64,000 nt of DNA. It comes from Medicago truncatula (lineage: Eukaryota; Streptophyta; Magnoliopsida; Fabales; Fabaceae). A program made the position numbers and the translations under genes. The stretch covers positions 52,616,091-52,680,090 of the forward strand of contig NC_053044.1 in NCBI RefSeq assembly GCF_003473485.1, given 5' to 3'. Below, piece after piece: positions 37,261 through 48,327 of the stretch (position 1 is its first letter; each line of letters starts with the position of its first letter). A model generated the notes under the pieces. That model saw only the letters and a list, made by a program, of their open reading frames with translations. It ran no database searches and was not told where the DNA came from.

Positions 37261-38787
37261 TTTTGTTGTAGTGTGAATAATTATTGAGGTGCATTCTCCA
37301 TGTCTAATACTCCTGCACCTGGTAATTTGTAGGAAAACGTGAGCTGTACATAGAGTCCAATAAATATGGTGAGGTACTGCCAATAAGATTTCTTTTTCAT
37401 GTTTACCTCTTTTCTTCCAAATTCAAATTAAAAACAAATAAGATAGAGAAGAAGAAAAAATGAAACTCAACACTATTAACAATTACCTCCAATTAGTGCT
37501 TCACGTTAGCTAATCTGTACTAAGTTTTTTCTCATCTATAAACAATAAATTGGCCCCTTAGATCAGTTCTCAAATTTCACAAATAAAAATATTACTTCTA
37601 TTTTAACAATAATCAGTTTGCAATATGAAAAAGAAATTAAGAAACACCTATACCAATAGAAGTAATAGAACATCATTTCTATTTATAATTTATAGTATGG
37701 GTATGCATGGTTAGTTGTAACACATCCCAACCCGCCCCTTGTTCACCCCTATCTACTTCCTGAAAAACATCCCAAATGATCAATCCCAACTTGTTCTCAA
37801 TATAACAAAGTAAATAAAATTTCCTACCAATATAACAGAGTTAATAAAAATTTGTTCACATTTCAAAATATAGTTATTCAAACAATGCAAATTTAGAGGG
37901 TTTTTTGTAAGAGTAAAGTTCAATGTAATTTGTACCATTTTTTGCTGGATGTTCCTGTTTGCCTTTGGTGGGTGCCTAATGACTTTCTAGCCTGCTTTTG
38001 TTTCCGTCCTGTATACATCTGTGTATTTAGTCATGGTATTCTAATATACTGTGAATGTAAGTTAAGCTGGTTTTTCTCCCTGCTAGTGAAGAGTTACCCT
38101 GGAATTTCTGCCTCTGTCCAGGTACATTTTGTGCTTGGATTGGTTATTATTCAATAAATTTGGTTGTTTAAAAATATAATTAAAAAAAAAAATTGTACCA
38201 AAAACAATCCTGCCATAGACATAGTCAGCACTACTCTCAATTAAGTACATAAAGAGAAAGTGAAAAAATTATTGATTAAGGATTTGTTACATATAACTTA
38301 TTGAATAAAACTAAGTTGAATAAAAAACAACAAAGATCTACAATATTAACCGCAAAGAGCCTTTGCTGAAGGTTTTTCCTATTTCAAAACATGGTATGTG
38401 AAATAGAAGTAAGAACTCTTTTTTTTTTTTTTTTTTTTTGAGAACAAGTAAGAACTCTTGTTATTTCATGAATTATGCATGCTATCAATATAATAACCAC
38501 AATGTGATGTAATCATATGGATCTCATGGATCATATTAACAAATTTTTTGTTTGATGGATGGATTGGATGGATCATATCATTGATGTTAGTCCCTGTCAA
38601 GAGTTTTGTTTTAAACACCAAAAGTGCATTCAAAAAAATACCATGCATGTAAAAATGTAAATTAAATTGTCATATAACATAATAGTTTGAACCTAAAACT
38701 AATAAAAGACTGGTGAATCAAACACATCAATCACACAATAAAAGGTACTACTGATATAAACCTAATACTTGCATTGCATCATCCTAA
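37261..38787. other. Spacer downstream of the flotillin pseudogene, with a retroposon-like tail
   Basis: 37,925-38,190 is a less AT-rich stretch ending in cattattcaataaatttgg and an A-run, like the 3' end of a retroposed transcript; its source is not recognised. 38,417-38,440 is a long T run. 38,590-38,660 is the block shared downstream of all flotillin copies. The rest is AT-rich. Confidence 0.4.
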
Positions 38788-40858
38788 TTAAGGGCTTTTC
38801 TCAGATAAGGCTCCCATCCAAGCAGGAGGCAACATGCCCGTTTGCTCATGGACAGTCTTAAACAGAGGTGGCAACATCTTGTAGACACCAGCAACTTCTT
38901 TCATACCCATGGCACCTTCAGTTTTTTCACCACCACTATCACTACCATTAGTCCAAATACTAATCTTAGGCTCAAGTCCGCGTACTGCCTCGGCATTAAT
39001 CTTAGCAATCTCTTGAAACATGCCACCATTTATCATCAAGTAATCCCTTACAGCTGTGTAGTTGTTTCCAAGTGCATTCAGAAGTGTACTTACATACGCT
39101 CCTTGAGCATTCCCAAGTGTCACAATCCCCTCTGCCTCTTTTTTCTTTGCGTATAGCTCTGCTTCGGCTTCTTGCTTGCAAGCATAAAATGTTGCATCTG
39201 CTGACGCTTTCTGTGCTTCTGCCTCTGCCTTCTTCTCATACAGAATTGCTTCAGCCTCTTTCTGCTTCTTGTACAGCTCCCAGTTTGCTTCTTGTACCTA
39301 CACCATCCAGAGTTTGAATCACCGAAAAAGTGATTCAGTAGTATAGTTATATTATAGCCAACGCTAAATATTGAAAACATTCATCCAATATTAAAGTTAA
39401 TAAAGTCAGATCTCATTAATATGTTTATTGATACCTATCACCAAGGTTGTAAAATACTGTTAAATTCTCTATAAAGCTTTTATGGTGAAAAAAACAGGAG
39501 AGAACTAATCAAACAGTCCAATTATTTAAAAAATGCAACTTGACTTCTCCATATAGCAGAATCAATAATCAATTGAATAAACTATATTAAAAAATAGAAT
39601 ATCTTTACATTAGTTATCAAAAGTTTTGTATCCTTTAATTGGTCTTTAAAATATTAAAATATCCTATCATTAATCTTCTATCACCTATTGTCCATTGATC
39701 AAGAGTGTGACTCATTTGGTTAAAACTTAAAAGGGACAAAGAGTTTAAAGCTCAATCTAAACACATGAATAGATAATAGTATCATTGCATATATGCCAAC
39801 AACTTTAATCACAGTGATTTAATTTCCTATCAAAACATATGAAATTATTAATCTTGTACCTAGCTAGTATAAAAGAATTGCATAACAATAAATAATGAAG
39901 AAATTACATATATTTGCATATTAAACTAACCTTAGTTTCATATTGAACACTAGCTTTGCTAAGGAACTCGGCTTTAAGCTTCTCAGTAGTAGTCAAAGCA
40001 TTCATCCTTTCAACTTCACCTTGTAACTCAGCATCCCTTAGAGCCACGGCCTTCTTCGCCTCAACTTCAGCCACCTGAGCCGCCTTAGTCCAAGCTGCCT
40101 TCTTCTTAGCCAACTCAGAATTAGCCTCAGCCACCTCAGCCTCTCTCTGATTCTCAAAAACCTTCACTTCAGTCCTCACTTTAATTCCCTCCTTGTCACC
40201 CTATCCGGTCCTCTGCAGTGCAATAACTTTTGTCTCTGCATCAATCTTCGCTGCATTCTGCAGCGTTTTTCCTTGCCTCAATTTCGAATTTCACCTTTCA
40301 TCTTAGCCTCTGCCACGTCAACCCTAGCTTGATTCGCTGCCTCCATCTGCGTCTTTTGCCCCAGATATGAGAAATACTCATGACCAGGCACATCCACCAA
40401 TTGCTTAACATTTGCATTGTAAATCAATAATCCGAATTGATTCAACTCAAGTTGAACTTTGTCGAATATTCTTGTTTAAACTGTTTCGTTCCTCTGAAAA
40501 CCTCCTCCATGGTCATGGAAGCAGCCAGTACACGTGTTTCCCCTTCAATGATTCCTTGAACAAGTTCATTAACATGATTGGAGAGTCGATCATGTGGTGA
40601 AATAAGTTTGGCGTATTTGAGAAGGCTTTCCTGATCGTCAACACGAGGACCAATAGTGAAAACGGCAGGGAGAACAAAAGGAAGTTTCTCGGCACTCATA
40701 GCTTGAACTTCGAAGGTGTAGTTTACCGGTGAGAGGTCCAAGACGGAGCAGGACTGACCGGGAATAATCCATGCTTTCTTTGCAAGTTTTATGTCTTTGA
40801 TGAGAATACCTGTTATCACAAGGTATTCTGATGCCTTTGCTACACGATGAAGTCCCAC
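38788..40858 (-). pseudogene. FLOT: Flotillin-like pseudogene, copy 3
   Basis: Same layout as its neighbours (exon 1 about 40,858-39,931, intron 633 nt, exon 2 39,297-38,788) but clearly dead. (1) The position of the start ATG reads CTT (context [16 protein letters not shown]), with no in-frame ATG just upstream. (2) One base is missing between 40,468 and 40,469, in the codons for KQEVFDK, so the frame runs into a stop near 40,442. (3) Four bases are missing near 40,288, in the codons for SKLREG relative to the other copies; together the two losses do not restore the frame. (4) A TAG at 40,203-40,201 falls in the QRAGEG segment. Exon 2 is intact ([12 protein letters not shown] to [13 protein letters not shown]), and splice sites are kept. 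The sequence is closest to copy 1. Such a transcript could still be made but not the full protein. Confidence 0.9.
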
Positions 40859-40869
40859 TGTTGATGATA

Positions 40870-43741
40870 TTTGAATTTGGAAAACCTAGATTTCGAAATG
40901 ACAGATGAAGTGACTGTGTTTGTAAGAATATAGAATTTGTTAGGTGAAACGTGACGCCATCAAAAGAAGTAAAAGTAAGAGTGAGTGAACAGAATAATTC
41001 CAAGATACTTACAATTTTATCGGATCTCATTCGAGTTATTTTAGGACGTATAAAGAAAAAATCCTATCCAATATCTCATTTTTCAAGCAAAAATATCCTA
41101 TCCAATTTTATTTTTTTTACAATATTGGTTATATTATTTTGGCCATTAAAAAATAGGTTGATAGCTTGACAAAAAAAAAATTGATGGTCAAATTTTTTTT
41201 TTTAATCTTTAATCCTCCAAGAAGAAAAAAAAAACATGTTAATTGAGAGTTAGGCAAAGAGATAAATAATTTTTTTTTTTTTTGAAGAAGCTAAAGTAGC
41301 CCATCAAAATTGACATCAAAGAAAATTGAATATGAGATCTTGAGAAGAGGCATACTCTAAGGTTCAAAGCCAACATCACTAAATCAACCCAAATGGTGTT
41401 AAGAGATACATAAAATTAATTTGATTAAAAGTTTTTTTAGCTAACGTTTATTTTCAAGTTCTTTTGAACAATTCGTGAACTCATTATAAACACGTGAGAC
41501 TAATTAATTGATTGTTAGCCAAAATATTATACCGATTAGAAATAGATCTTTTTGTAAAATTAAAATAGAACTTGAGTTTTTCTGTGTTGAGAATAGGAAT
41601 AGAAGTTAAGCTGGATCACTTGGATATTCATCTTGTTTCATATTAAACCCAATTTCAATCATTCTTGACGGAAAAAAAAAAATTCAAAAAAAATTGTTTT
41701 GATTAGAATTTGAATAATTTTCAAGGTTTCCAAGGGAAATTAGAGATTTTAAAATAGACCAAGGAGTGTGAAGTAAACAAAATTAATCCAAATAATTCTT
41801 TTTGCAACTCGTACATATATAGGCCATGCTTGGATAAACAAACTAACTCATACAACAACACGTCACAAAAAATTCCTATTATAATCTTTATCACAGGTAA
41901 AATGACCCATATAATGATCTATTGGAAGGTACACCACTCTGATCTCTGCCTCCTTAGCCCAGAAGTTGCGTACCTTGGCTTCCATGAACCAACTTCACAC
42001 CCTTTTCCCCAGTACGTGTAGCATTAAAGTGTGCTTCCACGGGAAACACCGCAATTTTAACTCATTCTTGGTTAGTTTGATATAAAGCTACATTGTATCC
42101 TCGTTAACAATGGCTTTCATACCTTCGATATTTTATCAGCAACAAATCAATAAAAGAGGACTCTATTTCAAAATCTTGTGCACCCTCCATCTCCATGAGT
42201 TTATCTTTGAAGGAACATACACCTTTTTCATTAAGACCTAACTCCGTCCAGGCCTCAACTTTATAACCATTAAAAGGTAACACACTACAAATCAAGGACA
42301 GGGTGTAGGATTAGTGGAAACCCTAAATACCAACATTCAATTTATTTACTAATTGAGTGCAGATAATTGAGTCATCTTCCATTTCGCAGATAATTGACTC
42401 TTTAAGATGATAATTGAGTGCAGATCAAATTGCAATGTTAAAAATTGTGAAAGGAAAGAACGATCATGATGAGAGCGGGGGGATTGTCTGTGAATTCGTG
42501 ATAACAGAAAACGAAAATGAAAATGAAAACTGCGCAAATTAAAACAAATGACTTTTAATATGGGGTAACTTGATTTTACAGGTGTATGTAGTAGTGTGAT
42601 TTTGATGTAGTAATGAGAATTTAAAGATACTCGTGTTCATTTTGGAACCATTTATTGCTTTTTATTAAAGAAATGGAAACAAATGTCGCAATGCAGAGAC
42701 AACTTTAAAGAGCTACTACTTTGTTTTATTATCAATTTTATTTTGATATGAGAACAAAAAAATGAAAGTTAATGACGTTGGACTTAAACTTGCTTAACAA
42801 GTTATTCATAAATGGGTTCTGGTAATAATAGCCTTTCTGACAAGGATTTGAAACAATGCACTTATTTCTGACCATGCATGTGCAAAATATATTAATGCAT
42901 TTACGTTTTTTCTTTTTAGGGGTATGCATTTACTACTTATTACAATACAAAAGTGGTCCTTCTATAACATATAATGGAAATGGGGATTATTCAAAATACC
43001 TCGCATGGTGTATTAGTGTACCATATATATGACACATCGTGTATTGTTTGTAAAAGACTAAAAGTAGTCTTTTTTTTTTTAAGCGGATTGAATATATCAT
43101 ATATTAAAATCAAGACTGTCAAATGGACTCCTGATAAAATAAAATAAAAACGTAAATTTTTCAAAGAGTCGTCTTCTATTTAAATTATCAATAATATAAA
43201 ATTTAGCGGTTAGGATGATAAAAATCAGACAGAGGAGAATTGCAGTGATGATGGTTGAGCAGCGGCACGGCAATAGCGGTGAGAGGGATGGTGTCCAGGA
43301 GAGGAAAAAAGTTGAAGGGATGGATGGTGTCAAAGGACGTAGTAGAAGCGAAAAGCATGATTTGATTTCAATTTATTTTGTTGTTGGTGGTGGATGTGGG
43401 TTAGGTTAGAACTATCATGATTTTAACAAGTGATTGGAGCTACCAAGCTACCATATAACCAAAATTTTGAGGCCCTGTAAATTGGTAAAGAACTCGTTAT
43501 TTCATGACTTACGCATACCGACAACAAAAATAACCACGATGTGATGATTGTCCCTGTCAGAAGTTTTGTTTTAAACGCCAAAATTCCATTCAAAAAATAC
43601 CAAGCATGTAAAAATGTAAACTAAATCATCATATGACATAGTAGTAGTTTGAACCTAAAACTAATAAAAGACTGGTGAATAAAACACATATCACACAATA
43701 AAAGGTACTGCTATTGTAAACCTAATACTTGCATCTCCAAA
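40870..43741. other. Spacer between flotillin copies 3 and 4
   Basis: 41,275-41,405 is a minus-strand SINE-like copy of the 4028 family (gaagaagctaaagtagccca, then aaaattgacatcaaagaaaa, then agaggcatactctaagg). 42,000-42,310 is less AT-rich and has a minus-strand open stretch (42,295-42,104, with FNGYKVEAWTELGLNE) that I do not recognise and would treat as a gene relic at most. 43,555-43,640 is the shared block downstream of copy 4. The rest is AT-rich and unremarkable. Confidence 0.45.
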
Positions 43742-46027
43742 TTAAGAGTTTTTGTCAGGTAAAGATCCCATCCAAGCCGGAGGAAACATGCCTGTTTGCT
43801 CATGGACAGTCTTAAACAGAGGCGGCAACATCTTGTAGACACCAGCAACTTCTTTCATACCCATGGCACCTTCAGTTATTCCCCCATTATTATCACCACC
43901 ATTAGTCCAAATACTAATCTTAGGCTCAAGTCCGCGTACCGCCTCGGCATTAATCTTAGCAATCTCTTGAAACATGCCACCATTTATCATCAAGTAATCC
44001 CTTACAGCTGTGTAGTTGTTTCCAAGTGCATTGAGAAGTGTACTTACATACGCTCCTTGAGCATTCCCAAGTGTCATAATCCCCTCTGCCTCTTTTTTCT
44101 TTGCGTATAGCTCTGCTTCAGCTTCTTGCTTGCGAGCATAAAATGTGGAATCTGCCAATGCTTTTTGCGCTTCTGCCTCTGCCTTCTTCTCATACAGAAT
44201 TGCTTCAGCCTCTTTTTGTTTCTTGTATAATTCCCAGTTAGCCTCTTGTACCTAGAGCATCCAGAATTTCAATCAGCACTTATAAAGTAAACATTAAAAA
44301 TCTTCTTTTTTTTGGTGGTGGAACATTGAAAATCATTGATCGAGTAAACAACCTACTTGTTATGTTTTACTTTTAATCAATGGTTTGCCTGTTAAAAAAA
44401 ATTGACAAGGTTGGTAGTGATAACTCCACATTCTTCGATCTTTTTCTTAATTCAAACAAACCATAGCACTTGCTAACTCAACAAACTTGAGTAAAAGTAC
44501 ACAAATAATAGCAAGAAAAGGATCATGATTTAGACTTGGCATGTTCTTAACAAAACTGTCATGATACTACTATTATATGAACATACCGAATGATTTAATT
44601 TTATAATGATACAGAAATTTAGCAAATGATATATGTTCATTTGAAAGGTATTAACTATGGATTTGCGGCCTCAATTAGCATTTTGCTACTTCTCTTTGTG
44701 TAATGTTTAATCTGTCGATTGGGGGTCTCTAGCTTTTGAGAAACAAACATTCAAAACCTATCTGCAACCACAATATAGTTTATTAAAAGGCAACTATATA
44801 GCACCATTGAATTTTTAACTCCCATCCTATGATCTTCGTAAATATGCAGTGCACGGACGTAGGACTATTGTATATTGAAACCAATCACAAAGGGAGTAAA
44901 ATACTGTTAAATTCATACATATACCTAGAGCTTAAACTTAAAGTCCAACCTTAACATCTCAATATATAATATTCTCATTACATGTATGCCAAAAAACTGT
45001 AATTACAGCGACGTAATTGAAGTATTACTCTTGTTGCTAGTAAAACAATTTGAATAATAATTAACAAATGAAAGAAGAAGTTAAATTTGCAAGGACTAAC
45101 CTTAGTGTCATATTCAACACTAGCTTTGCTAAGGAAATCAGCTTTAAGCTTCTCAGTAGTAGTCAAAGCATTCATCCTCTCAACCTCACCTTGCAACTCA
45201 GCTTCCCTTAGAGCCACGGCTTTAGCAGCCTCAAGCTCAGCCACTTGAGCCGCCATTGTCCAAGCAGCTTTCTTCTTAGCCAACTCGGAATTAGCCTCAG
45301 CCACTTCAGCCTCTCTTTGATTCTCAAAAACTTTCACTTCAGTCCTCACTTTAATTCCCTGTTTCTCACCTTCTCCAGCCCTCTGCATCGCAATAACCTT
45401 CGTCTCTGCATCAATTTTCGCTGCGTTCTGGATCGTTTGTCCTTCCCTCAATTTTGAACCAATTTCACCTTTCATCTTGGCTTCTGCCACGTCAACCCTA
45501 GCTTGATTTGCTGCTTCCATTTGCGTCTTTTGTCCCAAATATGAGAAATATTCATGACCCGGCACATCCACCAATTGCTTAACATTGGCGTTGTAAATCC
45601 ATAATCCGAATTGGTTCAATTCAAGTTGAACTTTGTCGAATACTTCTTGTTTAAATTCTTTTGTTCCTCTGAAAACCTCTTCCATCGTCATTGAAGCAAC
45701 GAGGACACGTGTCTCGCCTTCGATGATTCCTTGAACAAGTTCATTAACGTGATTGGAGAGTTTATCATGAGGGGAAATTAGTTTGGCATATTTGAGGAGG
45801 CTTTCGTAATCGTCAACACGAGGACCGATTGTGAAGACGGCAGGGAGGACGAAAGGGAGTTTTTCAGCACTCATGGCTTGAACTTCGAAGGTGTAGTTCA
45901 CCGGTGAGAGGTCGAAGACAGTGCAGGATTGACCTGGAAAAATCCATGCTTTCTTTTCAAGCTTTACATCGTCAATTCCGGCGCCAGTTATCACAAGGTA
46001 TTCTGATGCCTTTGCTACCCGGTACAT
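43742..46027 (-). CDS. FLOT: Flotillin-like protein, copy 4
   Basis: SPFH/band 7 microdomain scaffold. Exon 1 46027-45101, exon 2 44251-43742, intron 849 nt in the shared phase-0 position, product 478 aa. It opens [20 protein letters not shown], a form shared with copy 5. The SPFH region and Glu/Ala coiled coil are complete; GQSC is kept at 32-35. Copy-specific changes: LWIYNANVK where others have [15 protein letters not shown] before the splice where others have [20 protein letters not shown] in the coiled coil, and a C-end [16 protein letters not shown]. No disabling change. Copies 4 and 5 look like the most recent duplicate pair by their shared N-termini and by [16 protein letters not shown] in exon 2. 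Confidence 0.93.
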
Positions 46028-46155
46028 GTTGATAATGGTTTGAATTCGAGAAGCTAGAATAAGAAAATTGAAGCTAAAGAATTGTGATAATCGTTTGCGG
46101 ACGAAGTGACTGTGTTCTTATTCCTTATTATAGCTAGTGAATTTGTTGTAGGATC

Positions 46156-46164
46156 TTATTTATA
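46156..46164 (-). promoter_or_regulatory. TATA box of flotillin copy 4
   Basis: Minus-strand TATAAATAA, about 130 nt upstream of the ATG. The leader between contains CAGTCACTTCGTC, with relatives in the other copies. Confidence 0.65.
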
Positions 46165-48327
46165 GGATCTTATTTGACTTATTCTCAGGGCAAAAACCAT
46201 CCTATCCGAAAAAAAAATAAAAAAATGTCCATCCAATTTCATTGATTATATATTTTAACATTAAATCATGAGTTTAATTAGGCCACATAAATTAAAATCC
46301 TATTCATGAATGTAAAAATAATTGCATAAGAGTATACTAATTAAATTATTAAATATATTTTTTTAAGAACAAGAAGAAATCACCTCTAAAAAAAGAACAA
46401 AAAGAGAGAAATGTACTGACAATGGAATTGGAAGTTTGGAACCTCTACTTCATCTCGATTTCACTAAAACACAGGGAATAAACAACAAATTGGAATGAAT
46501 TTACTACTCTTTCTCTAACCATTAAATCAACAACAAATTGGGAGCAATTTACCCTATCAAAAAATTCAATCACTTTAAATAAAACAAACAGTATTGATCT
46601 TCACGGTATGTATGTGTTCCGTTTGACAGAACCAAGGGACTGGAGGAGATGCGGTCAAACACCGCTGCCAGTCCTTGTTGAACCCTTACTCAAATCTGTA
46701 GCCAATATCATTATGATCATTTGATTCTCACTTCCAGTGTCATTGTCAAATGGGATTTCCGTAATCATTTTTGTAATCAAATGGTTGGTGCGTGTTAGTT
46801 TCTTTTTGTAAAATTAAGCTTTTCCCTTTTTTGTTTTATACTTACTTCATCAAAAAAAGGTATTGTTTGTTTTTTAATCTTTTTTTCTTTGTTTCTATAC
46901 TAACAAATTATTTCATTTCAGTATGAATAATGAGAGTAATACAAGTTGGACTCAAATCAAAAGTTTGGGAATTGGCAGGATCATAACTATTGCTCTTGGT
47001 TTAGGTAATAAATTTAGTTGGTATCGCTACTGTTCTCCTTTGCAATATCACTATTTGAAGATTACCCGGTCAATAAAAGGAGTGACGAAGTGCTTAAAAA
47101 TCTTATCTAAACTATTTGCGAGTGAAATGCCATATTTCCAATCCTTTGCAAATAAAAAGATGATAAGGGTTAGTACTGCTGTGAACTTTTTTTAATCATA
47201 AAAACATAAATGGTGTTCATAAATTTAAAATAGAGAACATCTAAATAACAAATCACACAATACTCTTTAATAAAGCGTTTATAATGAGACAACTAATTGT
47301 TCTACTTATGTATTTTAAACAAAAAAAAATACAAATCTATGACACTAGGTGTTAATAACCTAGAACCTGCAGGGAAATGTCTGTCATCATTACAAAGTTG
47401 AAGTGAAAGCCGAATCAGAAACAAAAGGAGAAGCATAAGCAAAATAGAAAGCAAGAAGCTAAAGCAGAACAGATAGAAGCGCTAAAGCAGAACAGAAGCA
47501 AAAACTAAACAAAAGCAACATAAGTATAACAAAAGAAGCAGTGGCAGAAGGAACCTACAACAAAGTACCCCAATTAAGAACAAAGAACGGATCATAAAAA
47601 ATGAGCAATACTGAGATCTCAGAACCAAGGGAAAAATGAAAAATGCCAGAAAATAGTATATTCTTTGGCATTTCTTTGTCGAAATGAAAATAGGAAAGGA
47701 ATAGAGGAGTGAGTATAGGAAAGAAAACAAAAAGAAGTTTGCAAAAGAAAACAAAGCAAGTTCACCATCAAATGTTAGGAAAACAGCGAATCATGACTGA
47801 ATCGTTTATCCTTCTGTCATTAAGCACATTGAGATCATAAATGATTACAATGCTTCTATGCATCTAAATAGAACAGCATCTTCAAGCCTACAAAACAAAG
47901 CTCAAAGGGTCTACAACTCTCAATTTTATTTTGCTAACCAAACACCAGCAATGTCCTAGCTGCTGCAGGAAACTAATCGTGAAGGACAGCTTGCTCTATA
48001 TATGCAATTTGTTGTACTGTTAGCATATAACAGATATGACAATATTGTATCTTTAAAATGCTTCTATGTATTATTGTTAGTCCTTCTCAGGAGTTTTGTT
48101 TTTATTGCGAAAATTCAATTCATAAAAGATCAAGCATGTAGAGAAATTTAAATTAAATTAGCATATAAAAAAATAAATTAGCATATAAATAAAACTTTGA
48201 ACTTCAAAACTAGAAAAGACTAGTGAATCTCAGACATGTATCACATGATAAAAGGTACTACTGTTAAATTACCAAAATAAAAGATACTACTACTGTAAAC
48301 CTAATACTTGCATCTCCTAATTAAGAC
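46165..48327. other. Spacer between flotillin copies 4 and 5
   Basis: Mostly AT-rich. 46,610-46,720 is a less AT-rich stretch of unknown origin. An open + stretch of 90 codons (46,923-47,195) shows no motif I know and has an atypical composition; I do not call it a gene. 47,400-47,720 is purine-rich on the + strand with a short repeat gctaaagcagaacag (47,457 and 47,479). 48,080-48,145 is the block shared downstream of all copies. Confidence 0.45.

Noticed and set aside
42104-42295. Minus-strand ORF with FNGYKVEAWTELGLNE
   Set aside because: Looks a little like an F-box-associated segment, but too short and without neighbours to support a gene; mentioned only as a possible relic.
46923-47195. 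90-codon + ORF
   Set aside because: No recognisable motif, no splice or promoter support, flanked by AT-rich DNA.
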